64,000 bases of DNA. It comes from Doryteuthis pealeii. Lineage: Eukaryota > Mollusca > Cephalopoda > Myopsida > Loliginidae. The stretch lies in assembly GCA_023376005.1 (NCBI GenBank), contig CM042160.1, positions 87,663,894-87,727,893 of the forward strand, in the 5' to 3' direction. The notes under the pieces are model-generated. The model was given only the letters and a program-made list of their open reading frames with translations, did no database searches and had not been told where the DNA came from. This document shows, piece after piece, positions 10,460 through 20,720 of this stretch. Position numbers and translations under genes: made by a program. The stretch's first letter is position 1; every line of letters begins with the position of its first letter.

Positions 10460-10542
10460 ACTATTCTCCCTCCAGCCATGGGTAAATAGTAGGACAGACT
10501 GGGTTATTTAACCTTGGTTAAGCAACCAGTCTAGGAGAAGGA
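10460..10542 (+). repeat. SINE family E tail, left half, interrupted by a solo LTR
   Basis: 'ctccctccagccatgggtaa' to 'gtctaggagaagga' matches the SINE E tail. The sequence resumes at 10,858 with 'aaggaaaactctgaattcaaa'. Together they restore the continuous tail seen at 42,480-42,600. Confidence 0.85.
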
Positions 10543-10857
10543 TATTGGCTTATTTTCTTGTATATAAGCCGTCCTACAATACACCACTTAAATTTATAGA
10601 CTCAGCGAGGTCACGTGGTTTAAACCCCAGCCAATCAACAGCCCGGATGCATGGCTGGTTGACTACTTAATCGGCTGATACTGAGAGACGTCCATTTGCA
10701 ATCATTGACGAAGGACTTGCAATACTGAGGAGTACCAAGGAACAACCAAAGGATTCTTTACCCGTAGATCGAAACTACGCTCTGCTTAACATAAAAGATC
10801 CCCGCTAGACAAGCGCTCTTGCTTGAAGCCTAAATGATGGCCCCTAAAATCGTAACA
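10543..10857 (+). mobile_element. solo LTR with 5-bp target duplication (family F)
   Basis: A ~315-bp insertion sits inside the SINE E tail with AAGGA on both sides (10,538-10,542 and 10,858-10,862). It begins TATTGG and ends GTAACA; the sister copy at 23,740-24,086 begins TGTTGG and ends TTAACA, giving canonical TGTT...AACA retroviral-type termini. A TATA-like tatataag lies near 10,561. No coding sequence is inside, so it is a solo LTR left by recombination of an LTR retrotransposon. Confidence 0.75.
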
Positions 10858-10920
10858 AAGGAAAACTCTGAATTCAAATCTCTTAAATCTCCGCTTGGGG
10901 TGGTCACTACTAGAATAGGC
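10858..10920 (+). repeat. SINE family E tail, right half
   Basis: Continuation of the interrupted SINE tail after the LTR insertion ('gaattcaaatctcttaaatct'). Confidence 0.75.
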
Positions 10921-11172
10921 TCAGTCCTACTTTGTGATCTATTTCAATTTTAAAAAATTCCACTATAAGGAAATGATGATGAATGCTGACAGATTTTGCA
11001 AAATATGAAGATAACCACGAGTGTGGCAGACAGTTAAAGAGTTAAAGAATAAAACCAAACAACTAGAATTGGAATAAAAGACATGTATTACAGACATAAA
11101 ACAATAGGGTTGCAGACTTTTTTGGTTTATCTGCAGAGAAATGTTTACAATTTTTTCCACTTAACTGAAATC

Positions 11173-11394
11173 CTGAGGTAGGGTTAATTATCGAAGTCCC
11201 TTAGCTACGACCATCTGATAGTTCGCTGAATAGGATAGACGTTCTATTTTAACGTCTGACTCCGGTGCTGGTCAATCAGAAAGAGGGTGAAAGAATTTGC
11301 CTCTTCGGCTTTGCCGCCAAAGTATGCTCGTGATTGGTTGGTTCGATAGAGAGGCTCGTAGACAAGGACGATAACCCCTACCTCAGAATTCTTA
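11173..11394. mobile_element. short foldback/MITE
   Basis: 'ctgaggtagggttaattatcg' at the left end is the inverse of 'cgataacccctacctcag' at the right. The inner sequence 'tttgccgcca' and 'gctcgtgattggttgg' has no ORF. Transposase class is not evident. Confidence 0.6.
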
Positions 11395-11483
11395 ATACCA
11401 TTTGCTTTGTTTCCAATCGTTTCTTACGACTCATATGAGGAGACGATACATTTTCCCATAAGCAAGTGCCAATAAAAATTAAA

Positions 11484-12032
11484 GGTAATCTTCAACTTGT
11501 CCCTCGTAAATTCCTACCGTAAAATAAACTGAACTCTCATTTTATGTCCGTGTTTTTGCAATAGATGTTTATTTTTCTTGCACCCGTTATTTTACAATAC
11601 TTTTATGTAGAAATTTACGAGTAAATAGTTGAAGATTACCTTTTTTTGTTGTTATTTCTTTTCTTTTTTTTTTTTGGCACTCTAAAATAAAAATGTCAGA
11701 TTTTAATCATTGTCGACGAAAAACAAAATTACGGTCATTAAACAATCTCTTTGGTCTAGCGCTATTGAAAAGGGGATAGACTCCCTCGCTGATTGGCTGA
11801 TACCGACTTTAGGCGAGGCCACCGAAAGTATATCGGTGGCCTCGCTTTAGGCCGCCCCGACGACCTTAAGAATATACACATTGAAGTGAATATTAAAATA
11901 AAGAAAATATATTTAGTATTGTAAAATAACGGGTGCAAGAAAAATAAAACATTTATTGCAAAAACACAGACATAAAATGAGGATTCAGTTTATTTTATGG
12001 TAGGAATTTACGAGGAACAAGTTAAGGATTAC
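11484..12032. mobile_element. foldback element (family J), copy A
   Basis: Long inverted arms of at least 130 bp. The left arm runs from 'ggtaatcttcaacttgt' through 'aaataaactgaactctcatt' and 'cttgcacccgttattttaca'. It is mirrored on the right and ends 'aacaagttaaggattacc'. The centre holds a smaller perfect hairpin, gcgaggccaccga/tcggtggcctcgc (11,813-11,846). A second copy with the same arms but a different centre is at 50,201-50,762. Non-autonomous; no ORF. Confidence 0.85.
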
Positions 12033-12365
12033 CAAATTAAATTGGCGGGGAGGGGGTTAATTTTTTTAGGAAACTTCTTGAAATAAACAAGTTCACAATC
12101 AAGAGAGGGTGACTACAGACCTTACAAATTGTGCTGTGATATTATCGGGTGGCATTCCAATGTCGAGAATTGGTCTTGTCATAAGTGGTAGGGCATCACT
12201 TTAGGCAAAGACGTCCAATTACTTTAACGTTGGGCTTCAGAAAAGTTTAACGTTTGATATTTCGCTTTAGACGTAGTTGAAGTCGTAGATAGTAGTTTCT
12301 CTATTCACTTGACAACCGGATGTTGAAATAAGAAGCGCATTGAAATTATCAAAACTTCTTCCTCC

Positions 12366-12366
12366 A

Positions 12367-12401
<35 letters not shown>

Positions 12402-12403
12402 CT

Positions 12404-12445
<42 letters not shown>

Positions 12446-12472
12446 ATATATATTTTTTTTTATTTATTTATT
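12366..12472. repeat. (CT)n-(AT)n compound microsatellite
   Basis: CT run, then two TA runs, then a T-rich stretch. Confidence 0.85.
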
Positions 12473-12505
12473 TTACAGAGTTTTCACAGATCAATGTTCA
12501 TTATA

Positions 12506-12550
12506 AACAAGGACCCAGGTTTCATGCCAAGGGGCAATCATCAGGTTGTT
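12506..12550 (-). ncRNA. type I hammerhead ribozyme, Penelope-associated
   Basis: On the minus strand the core reads CUGAUGA (12,544-12,538), then stem II UGCC/GGCA with a four-base loop, then GAAA (12,523-12,520). Stem III is minimal, ACC/GGU with a two-base UG loop, followed by the cleavage triplet GUC ending at 12,512. Stem I pairs AACAA with UUGUU after one C.C mismatch at the junction. It lies ~550 bp 3' of the Penelope-like RT fragment on the same strand, as expected for a hammerhead in a Penelope terminal repeat. The mismatch and two-base loop may reduce activity. Confidence 0.68.
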
Positions 12551-12884
12551 GAGCAGGATCCCATGGTGTTTGTTGAAGATCTTTACTCAATGTCACATTT
12601 TGGACCGCAAATAACGTCGGTTAGTTCCGCGGACGCTATTGTAGTTCGGATTTACTAAAAATAAATTTTTTTCAAAATTTGCATTTTTTTGTAATAATGA
12701 CAACAAAGTTACCTCCCTTTATTCGTTAAAAATAGAAAAAAAATTTTATTTTGAAAAAATTTTTTTAATTTTTTATTTTTAAATTAATTCCGTTTGATAA
12801 AGGATGTATATGTCTTCAAAAAACCATTTATATATATATATATATTTTTTTTTATATATATATTTTCATATTATCAATCAAAGC
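12551..12884. other. AT-rich, probably Penelope-element non-coding sequence
   Basis: T-runs and two short TA runs near 12,830-12,865. No ORF. By position it would be untranslated or terminal-repeat sequence of the Penelope-like element, but I cannot show that. Confidence 0.35.
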
Positions 12885-12921
12885 CTGAAGAAGATACCAG
12901 AAGATCTGAAACACGTGTTGC
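12883..12921 (+). ncRNA. hammerhead-like motif, degenerate
   Basis: On the + strand: CUGAAGA (fits CUGANGA), stem II AGAU/AUCU, GAAA at 12,908-12,911, a three-pair ACA/UGU stem III with a two-base loop, and GUU as cleavage triplet. Stem I is only two base pairs. The orientation is opposite to the neighbouring RT fragment. I regard it as a decayed or chance relative. Confidence 0.3.
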
Positions 12922-13025
12922 ATATGTAAAACAAAAAGAATTAAACAATTTTTTCTGAGAACAAAATACATTTTGCGGACCTTCCTTTCTTTATAAAATA
13001 TTTGAATTTTCTCCCGTTGGAACCA

Positions 13026-13028
<3 letters not shown>

Positions 13029-13097
<69 letters not shown>
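13029..13097. repeat. (AT)n microsatellite
   Basis: Pure TA repeat of ~69 bp abutting the end of the Penelope RT fragment. Confidence 0.95.
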
Positions 13098-13099
<2 letters not shown>

Positions 13100-13519
13100 T
13101 GTTGTGATGTGAGTAGAAATGGATATGGTCATTTTTATTAGTGGGTTTGTGGTAGACTTTAAATTCTAACCGATTGTTGTTATTTATTAATAATACATCT
13201 AGGAAAGGTAAAGTGATTTATGTTCTAATTCGTGTGTGAAATTAATAGTTGGTTCAATTTTATTTAAACGGTCTATTATTTGTGTTAGGTTGTGATTACG
13301 TGGGTATATGAATAGGATGTCGTCGATATAACGGAAGTAATTAGAATCTGTAGGTAGAATGTATTTGAAAGGTTCGGATTCTAGGAATTTGAGGAAAAGA
13401 CGTGCAAGGACGCCGCTAAGGGGCGATCTCATAGGTAAACCAAACTTTTGTCTATAAAAAGTGCCGTTATACTGGCAAAAACAATTTTGGGTACATAATT
13501 TACAGATTTTTATAATGGA
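13090..13519 (-). pseudogene. Penelope-like element reverse transcriptase fragment
   Basis: Read on the minus strand from 13,519: a 'FCQYNGTFYRQKFGLPM' stretch leads into SPLSGVLA, then 'YFRYIDDILFIYP', the RT catalytic box with the paired Asp (YIDD). After a frameshift near 13,205-13,215 the frame resumes with 'FLDVLLINNNNRLEF' and 'VYHKPTNKNDHIHFYSHHN'. This order (GxPM.SPLS, YIDD, FLD, YxKPTxxxxYxxxxSxHP-like) is the Penelope-like RT signature, not that of LINE or LTR RTs. The N-terminal RT motifs and the GIY-YIG endonuclease are absent, so it is a truncated, frameshifted relic. Confidence 0.88.
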
Positions 13520-13530
13520 TTTTTATACTC

Positions 13531-13532
<2 letters not shown>

Positions 13533-13575
<43 letters not shown>

Positions 13576-13650
13576 GGGAAAATAATTGGTTACTATTGTC
13601 GTCTTCTTCTTCTTCTTCTTCTTCTTCTTCTCTTCTTCTTCTTCTTCTTC
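13533..13650. repeat. (AT)n and (CTT)n microsatellites
   Basis: TA run with a one-base break near 13,553, then CTT triplets at about 13,602-13,650. Confidence 0.9.
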
Positions 13651-13837
13651 TGAAATATGAAAAAAATGCAAACCCTGTTCATACCCTCCCCCGTTCAGTT
13701 GGTTGGAATGGACTTTAAATCATGTCAATTTTAGTTGGGATATTTTATACTGAAGGCATTTTATTTTATTCATTCGTGATGGGTATTGAAATTTAAAATT
13801 CAATTCTACCTCAGATTTTTGTACTCATCTCGGCATA

Positions 13838-13920
13838 AAATAACCCAACAAGGGTTGACATGCCGTACAATTCAACCAACCAGCCAGCCAACCAACCAAC
13901 CAACGCTCGGAAGAAGGGGC
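13838..13920 (-). repeat. family B fragment
   Basis: 'gcataaaataacccaacaag' and 'gttgacatgccgtacaatt' are the inverse of the family B core, followed by CCAA repeats. Confidence 0.7.
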
Positions 13921-14251
13921 TTCCTGGCACCAAATAAGAAACTATAGTGATATAAGATGTAAATGTTCTTATAATAAGTTTTGAAGGCTCAGAGTAACCT
14001 TCCAGCGTGTGTACATGTGTGTACCTGAAATACTCCAACAGAGAAGTTATGAGATAATAACAAACAGGCTTTAATATGTGAGCACACGGAGAAATAAATT
14101 CAGGACAAATATATAAACATGCATAAAGAAAGTAGGTGTATGACTTACGTCCTAAGGAATGTGTCACTTACTGATAGTTGGTTGGGGAGGCAAAGCCCCC
14201 CACTTAAGGGGTAGAGGCGTCAAGCGCCTAAACTATGTGAAGTCGTTGCTG

Positions 14252-14255
<4 letters not shown>

Positions 14256-14309
<54 letters not shown>
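14256..14309. repeat. (GA)n microsatellite
   Basis: Pure AG run of ~54 bp. Confidence 0.95.
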
Positions 14310-14314
<5 letters not shown>

Positions 14315-15294
14315 GAATTCCCCGGTTGCTGCCTAAATACTGTCGCCACCTATCGGTGAACAACTGCAGCAAGGGAAGACAACCCTATTGGACTCATATC
14401 CACCCGTAATTACCATTTTACTGACTCAACAGGATGTTCTTTAAAAACCTTTACAAGGAACACAGATTGTCTTCCCTTGGATCTGGAAGAGTTATCTTCC
14501 CTCTGGGTTACCGGTTTGACCACCAGGGGTCTGTGGTATTTAAGCGCCTGTTTCAAACTCTCTCACTCTCTCGCTTCTCGGGATGTGACTACAATGGGTT
14601 AGACATTTATGTCTACACCTTCTCGTGTGGGGACTTCGGCCACCATTACAAACACTAGTAAGTGACCTTAGTCTATGGACTCTCCATAACTAAACATATC
14701 TTCGATGTAACTCTTCTTATGTATCTATGTACGTATATTATCCACTATGTATCTTGTTTCATGTATATGTACTTCAGGTCGTAAATGTCTCTCCATGTGC
14801 TTTTATTAAAGTCCATTTTGTTATGTTCAACACTCGTGTCGGAGTTGCTTGTTTCAACCAGTTATAATATATATATAACCTTGAACCTTACACAGCTATT
14901 ACTGGCTCTGGAAGAAAATCCTTCTGCAGTGAACCTGGAAATAAAAGTTGAACTTTGAAAGGATCTTAAGAGGTGTTTGCGGAACTCTTATAAATACCGG
15001 TAGGCAAGTTATTTTGGATGACAGAAGACGAGAACAACAATTGAAGATAAAGAAACATATATTAAAAAGGTACAAAAAGGTTGAAAAACTTGTGGCATTT
15101 GCTGCTAGACTTATCTTGCTGAGGGTGAAGAAGGTAAAGGTGAGCGCTGGAATATACCACTTGCTGGTTGACTGCCCAACACGATAAGTGACTTTATTCT
15201 GGGAGTTTAATTTAGGCGCCAATATCGTATATTGACGATTCGCCCTCTGGTGACAGGGGCAGATAATTTAACTATAAGTTTTCCGATAATCTTG
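14310..15294. other. no recognisable gene; unclassified repeat-like sequence
   Basis: 14,385-14,440 resembles the 7,886/22,675 repeat. The ORF at 14,948-15,187 (+) is Lys/Arg-rich and overlaps a 107-residue antisense ORF. Neither shows a domain I recognise. Confidence 0.35.
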
Positions 15295-15432
15295 CGTCTT
15301 TTTGTCTCTTTTTCCTTCCCCCCTTCATTCCAGCCTAACAACCAACAAGAAGGAAGGACCGTGCGTGTTGGGGTTAAAGCAAAAACAAATAACCACCAAA
15401 ATAACTACCCAAATAACCACCTAACCCCATAG
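15295..15432 (+). repeat. degenerate 3' part of family C
   Basis: 'tttttgtctctttttcctt', then 'ggggttaaagcaaaaaca' and 'aaccccatag' follow the order of the 3' half of the 4,913-5,318 element. Confidence 0.55.
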
Positions 15433-17204
15433 ACTACAATTCGTATGAATACGCCATGATTTTTCATTTCATTTTTTGCCTTTCTTTCTCGGTGGGCGAT
15501 AGGAATATTTTTAGATAACGCGTATAATTAATTGTAAAGCTGTGTCCTACTATCAGAGCCATTCGCTAAAGTTCAAAAGGTCAACCTCTCAAATTTGGGG
15601 ATTTTCCTGGGTCAAATATCTACTACAAATATTTACGGTATTAAGATGGAAGTTGAATTGATATTTAAGCAGAGATTTGCAATGTTATGCGAAGTATTCA
15701 GTTATGCTGTTCATATTTTAAAGCTAGGAACTTTATTTCTAACGATTTTTTTAATGTTTTTTTTTCTTTTTAATTTCTAATATAAAAATTAGAAGAACGT
15801 TCTCGGCCTAAATACCGTAATCATTTGTGTATAAGACGCAGATTTCACTTGAATTTTTACTGAATCTATTAAAGAAAAAAAGGAAATCTCGTTTAAAATC
15901 TCGTTTGGACGACACTTACCGATATGTAGGTTTATTTGGAATTTTTTCGAATAATTGTTTTTCTTTCTTTTACTTTTGCTTAAAGATTTGATTATTGTTT
16001 AGATAAATAAATATAAATAAATAACTAGTATTTTTTCAGCATACGTGAACTAAATAATGAACTCTTTTCTGGCTACATGCTGTAGGTATCACCAATTTTC
16101 ACTGTGAAATTTACCCCCCCCCCCACACACACACTATATTTAACACAATGAAACATACATAAAGATTAATATTATCTGCAAAATTTTTTGTCCATTCGAA
16201 AGATAAGAGTATTTACGGATTCGAAGGAGCCCTTATTTCTCCGTAGTTGAAGGCAAATTGTCGGACAAAGAAGGAACAACACAAAAGTAAATGCAGACAA
16301 TGTATTGACATACAAATTACATAAAATGTTGCAAATTTAATGGTATTTGCTACAAGACTCATCTGTGGAGGGATTTCTTGTAGTACTGGAGATAACACAG
16401 TTTTCTTCTCGTCGGTGGGAAATGTAGTTAAGACGCTTCGTCTCGGTAGTTGTTCTTCCTTTGGTCAGTGTGCGTTCGTACCGGCCTTTCTGTAGTATGC
16501 TGTTGCGATGCCTTAGACGGAATCTGGTTGTAAGGTTCTTGTGATAAAGGGACCCTGTTTTGGGGCTAAGTGAGTGAGAGCGTTTGTTTTTACGTTGTTA
16601 ACGGTTCCCTGATAAGTACGTCCGTCCCGGACGAGGGCCCACAGACTAGTGCCGGGGTTTTGATTCTCGCGCCAATATCCCATTGGCGATCACATGGAAT
16701 TTCTGACAAAGAAGAAACATTAAAAAAAACTCATGAGGATTTTTTTTTAAATTCAGCTTACGGAAATAATTAAAATTATGAACCAAAAACAATGTTTACA
16801 TTTTTGCACCGTTAAATCAATTGAAATTTAACGTAACCAAAAACAAGTTATGACTAGAGGCTTTTTTAAAAATTCTATGAAAAATCAATTAAGGGTCTGA
16901 TTTTCACGAAAATTTCCATAATTACTTACCTTTTGATGTAAATATGTCTGAAATAGTTTTTTCCTAAAATATATTAGGGGAAATATTTTTTTACAAAGTC
17001 TACCCCCACTATTTTATTTTATGAAATATGAAAAAATGAACCAACAAAAAACGATTTTTACTTTGTTTCTATAAAGGTAAGAGTCTGAATAATTATATCA
17101 GAAGATTTTTATAAGTTTCGATGTGAGAGCTTTTTAGTAAAAGAACCATGAATACAGAATTTGCTAAAAAAATCAATAAAGAAATTGACCTGTTGTAAAA
17201 ATAA
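15433..17204. other. no recognisable gene
   Basis: AT-rich, only short ORFs. A ten-C tract then CA repeats near 16,113-16,135. 'gcgccaatatcccattggcg' at 16,662 is a small palindrome of a kind also near 15,213. Confidence 0.4.
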
Positions 17205-17400
17205 GAAAAAATATACTGTTTTACTTATTTTTAAAGATAACGGCGTGTAATTTTCCCCCAATCCGATAATTTGATCTTTGAATTAACTGTTTTTCTTTGT
17301 AACAACTCTTTATGTTCGTTATTTCTTTTTTGCGAGATTAAAAAAAAGTTCAAAAATATTTACGTTTCTTTCTTCAATAAGGCCTAAATTGGTCACGTGA
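17205..17400 (+). repeat. dispersed repeat, inverted relative at 39,985-40,190
   Basis: 'aatccgataatttgatcttt' and 'ggcctaaattggtcacgtga' recur inverted at 40,130 and 40,000. Class unknown. Confidence 0.6.
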
Positions 17401-17454
17401 CGTATTTTGGCAGTACCTAACATGCTGTTACTTTATATGGGGGTAGATCACCAG

Positions 17455-17640
17455 GCTGGTTGGTTAGTTAGTTGGTTGAATTTTACGGCATGTCAACCCT
17501 TGTTGGGTTATTTTATGCCGAAGACATTTTGTTTTATCCATTCTTGTTGGGTATTCATTTTTTTTTTTCAAAGTCAATTTTTAAACACATCTTTTAATAC
17601 TCACTTTTTTTTCCTATTTAACCCATAGATGGGACTCTAA
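17455..17640 (+). repeat. family B fragment
   Basis: 'tttacggcatgtcaaccctt' and 'gggttattttatgccg' followed by the T-rich part and 'taacccatagatgggactc'. Confidence 0.75.
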
Positions 17641-18113
17641 CAAGTACTACCACTCTGGTGGATCTGGGAGTTGTAGAATTGAAACTTCACCATTAGATGC
17701 AGTATAACGTATGGGGTGGCAAGAGTTTGGCGTTTTAAAGGTTTAAAGGTAGCTGAATACTCTTGTTGCATGTTCTTATGGTTTCTGCTTTTAACCCCTT
17801 CATCTCATTTGGTGGTTGCGCCGAAAAGGAAGGAATTCAAGGGAAGAAAAAGAAAGAGGCAGAGACAGAAGGTGGTTTTATGATTTAGGCTTTGTTGACC
17901 GGACATAGTGGCAAGGGAATATTTCTCTGGCCAGTAGGATCGACTAGACCCAGTTACGGCCTAAAGTAGAATGGTCGAGATATTCTCTTGGGAGTCGGAA
18001 GTCGGTCCTTTTTCTCTTACATGCGCGGAGGGTTCTTCCGGTGAAGGCTCATGGAGTTTGTCGTTTCGTTTTATTTTAATTTCATTTTAGTTTCATTTTA
18101 ATACCCACAAACG
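17640..18113 (-). repeat. family C copy, inverted
   Basis: Contains the inverse of the 4,913-5,318 landmarks: 'aggttttaaaggtttaaagg'-type start, 'gggttcttccggtgaag', and the end 'ttcattttaatacccac'. It adjoins the LTR-like sequence at 18,113. Confidence 0.75.
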
Positions 18114-18549
18114 TCATACCAGGACACTCACCAGGATGGTTTGGATTGAGAAATAGAACAAGAAGCTGTGTTAAAAGAATGTTTTATTAAAAGTGGCCAT
18201 TACAGGAAGTCCCTAAAAATCAGGGACGGATAAGCAACCTGTAGAATAATCAAGCTAAGTTCCAATTACCGTTGAATTGGTAAGACACGGCAACAAGCAG
18301 TCGTAACTTAATACGAACCTATCTTGCTGCAACCCTACTGCAGAATGACAGGGTATTTATGAAACTCCTCAACATCATTGAAACCAAGCAGCCAATCAGA
18401 ACTCAAGGAATGGAATCACCCAAATACATGAACGGACTATTTTTGATTTCCATAAATACCAACTGACTTGGACACTGCTTCAGTTGCGCTTAGCCAGTTG
18501 CTGTTGTTCAAACCAACAGTAGACTGACTGACCTCAATACGACCTAACA
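18113..18549 (-). mobile_element. candidate solo LTR
   Basis: Read on the minus strand it begins TGTTAGGTCG, has a TATA-like cataaataccctg (18,361-18,349) and then, ~170 bp later, an AATAAAAC polyadenylation signal (near 18,185). That order matches U3-R of an LTR. The 3' terminus is not a clean CA and no target duplication was found, so the call is tentative. Confidence 0.4.
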
Positions 18550-18703
18550 TTGGGGAGGGGGCTTAAGGGATTAACTAAGGGGGCTCAACTAATACAACAC
18601 ATGCCCCCCCCACCATATTCGTGATGGGATGGCCGAAAGTAGGTTATATTTATCCATCTAATATGTCTTACACCGTTTCAGAGAATTATCGGTATCATTA
18701 TAG

Positions 18704-18905
18704 TATGTGGCCTACCTTTTGAATATGTCTCTCTTAAAGTATGTGGCCTACCTTTTGAATGTGGCCTACGAAATCATGTCTCTCTTATAGTATGTGGCCT
18801 ACCTTTTGAATGTGGCCTACGAAATCATGTCTCTCTTATAGTATGTGGCCTACCTTTTGAATGTGGCCGACGAAATCATGTCTCTCTTGTAGTATGTGGC
18901 CTACC
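18704..18905. repeat. 51-bp tandem repeat, about 4 units
   Basis: 'tatgtggcctaccttttgaa' recurs at 18,704, 18,740, 18,791 and 18,842, and truncated at 18,893. The later spacings are exactly 51 bp and the first is shorter. Confidence 0.9.
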
Positions 18906-19279
18906 ACAAAAAGCATATTTTAAGATTATAATAATAACTGCTAAACCTAACCCTATTTTAGAATTTTAGAATATTTTAGAATTAAAACAATCTCTGATTC
19001 ATGTAAATTATGGATTAATTCTTTTTTAATTATTCTTAATTACTATATACATCTTATGGCTGCATTGCAGAAGAAGAAGAAGAAGAAGAAAAGTTCAATG
19101 TCTTTCAACTAACCTCGGGTAAAAACAGATTAAGGGATGTGGAATGTCTCTTTGGAGAGTTGTGTAGATACGTCTGGGTCGAACGACAGACTCAGAAGGA
19201 ACTGAAGAATAGTCTAATCTAAGAGCCAAAATCTGATGATGTAGTTTGTTTTGAATTAGTAGTTTTAATTTATGTAGGT

Positions 19280-19580
19280 ATGCATGTTAGTAGGCATGTG
19301 GTCGAATTCTGCTTTCTAAGGCTGGATATGTCAATCATAGGAAATCTCATCAGGGACAATTCATGCAAACTCCAGGAACAAACAATGTGTCTTGTGCAAT
19401 CTGTAAAAAAGTCTGTAAGTCAGCTTCTGGTCTTAAGAGTTCATAAGCATAACATTTTATCATCTGATAAAACGGGAAGGACGTCCTTCCTATGTCATAT
19501 TTGCATCAAAGCTTGTGGCTCTGCAGCGGATTTGATGAGTCATTTCAGGGCTCATGAGAGGAAAGGTTCTGGTGGTGGGG
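19280..19580 (+). pseudogene. zinc-finger tail of a non-LTR retrotransposon ORF (probable)
   Basis: The frame at 19,484-19,560 encodes a perfect C2H2 finger, 'FLCHICIKACGSAADLMSHF' followed by RAH (C-x2-C-x12-H-x3-H). About 80 bp upstream, in another frame, lies 'CAICKKVCKSASGLKS', a similar finger that breaks. Fingers of this look close the ORF of many lophotrochozoan LINEs (compare 24,880-25,205). A cellular zinc-finger pseudogene is the alternative. Confidence 0.5.
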
Positions 19581-19584
19581 TTAT

Positions 19585-19885
19585 ATATATATATATTTAC
19601 CCACCCCCACCCCGCACGAGCAGGGTGCGACACAAGGTCAATTTCTTAAGCGGAGTTTAACAGGTTTGAATTCAGAGTTTTCCTTCTCCTAGACCGGTTG
19701 CCTAAACCAAGGTTAAAGAGCCCAGTCTGCCCTACTATTTACCCATAGCTGGAGGGAGAGTAGGATTCATACCTTTCCCAAGGGTATTAGCGCTAAGTGA
19801 AAATGCAATTAGCACGTCCAGGATTTGAACTCGGGGCGACGAGTCCATTTCCCATTACTTTAACCATTACACCACGCGCTTTGGT
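19585..19885 (-). repeat. tRNA-derived SINE (family E), near full length, inverted
   Basis: Read on the minus strand: 'gcgtggtgtaatggttaaag' (A box), 'cgagttcaaatcctgga' (B box), 'cccttgggaaaggtatgaat', 'aggagaaggaaaactctgaa', 'gtgtcgcaccctgctcgtgc'. The order is identical to the 42,358 copy. Confidence 0.88.
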
Positions 19886-20174
19886 GGTGGGGGTTATAGG
19901 ATGGTGAGGGACGGTAGTGATCTGTAAAGATTACGCTATTGATATAGTAAGCATGGAGTTTTTACTTGTGGGCTGAACAGAGGATGGACTAAACGGAGAC
20001 GATACTTGTGTAAGAGTTGGAGAAGGGTTTTATTTCGATGAAGGCAGAACATTATCGGATATGGGAAAGTGTTAAGACTATGACACGGCTGTAAATGCGC
20101 TAAACTTTGTACTTAGCGTAAATATTTCTGCCTCAAAGATAAAGTTCCACAAGGAAAAGCCTCTAGCAGCAGAA
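19886..20174. other. no recognisable gene
   Basis: No ORF or element end is recognised. It may be 5' sequence of the gag relic that follows. Confidence 0.3.
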
Positions 20175-20393
20175 AATTGCCGACAGTTCGCCACATGCCT
20201 CCGGAAAATTGCCATGGTCTGTAATTACGGTAACGATACCGATAAATACATCAGATATTCTATACTGTAGAATTGTAGGTCGGTGTATGTCAAACGTGGA
20301 CAGATAGAAGAGGATGAACAGCTAACACTCGAACGAGCCGTAGAATTGTCCACACAGTCTGAGGAACACAGAGAAACAAATATTGTGAACTGA
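20175..20393 (+). pseudogene. LTR-retrotransposon gag relic (gypsy type, probable)
   Basis: One frame reads 'CRQFATCLRKIAMVCNYGN', then a stop, then 'EEDEQLTLERAVELSTQSEE'. The pattern (helical capsid segment 'FATxLRKIA...C.YG', then 'LTLERAVE.A.QSE') is typical of gypsy-like Gag proteins near the capsid C-terminus. The in-frame TAG at about 20,253 and the missing zinc knuckles, protease and RT mark it as dead. Confidence 0.6.
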
Positions 20394-20720
20394 TTTCTTG
20401 GTTTGGAAATAGAAAAAGAAAGAAAGAAAGAAATCGGAAGTTAAAATCTTCCGATAAACTTGAGTCGCAGTAGAATCAAAACAGATGGTGGCAATAAGGC
20501 TACACAAAGCGATTCAAAAATGTCTGTATCGAAATTTCAAGTGGGTCAGAAGACCTCCCAGAAGCGAGGCTACTTAAATCGGCGGCGATCGAGACAGTTC
20601 TCTGATGTAACTAGACGAGGGGCGCGGAACAAGATAGGCGTGGTCGGCCGACTTCCCGGTTATCTTGGGCCCTTGGAAGAAATATTTTTATTATTTTTCC
20701 TTTTTCCACTTAGGATATAG
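20394..20720 (+). other. possible continuation of the gag relic
   Basis: An open frame at 20,460-20,720 is Ser/Lys/Arg-rich ('QKRGYLNRRRSRQFSD'), like the basic region after a capsid. No Cys-His knuckle is present, so this is inference from position. Confidence 0.3.

Noticed and set aside
14899..15222. 107-residue minus-strand ORF with an overlapping 79-residue plus-strand ORF
   Set aside because: Mutually antisense frames with no recognised family; at most a relic of an unknown repeat.
18700..18905. CRISPR-like array
   Set aside because: It is a plain 51-bp tandem repeat without unique spacers, in a eukaryotic genome.
19484..19560. cellular C2H2 zinc-finger gene
   Set aside because: Only one intact finger, a second one frameshifted, and the style matches LINE C-terminal fingers; treated as a probable retroelement relic.
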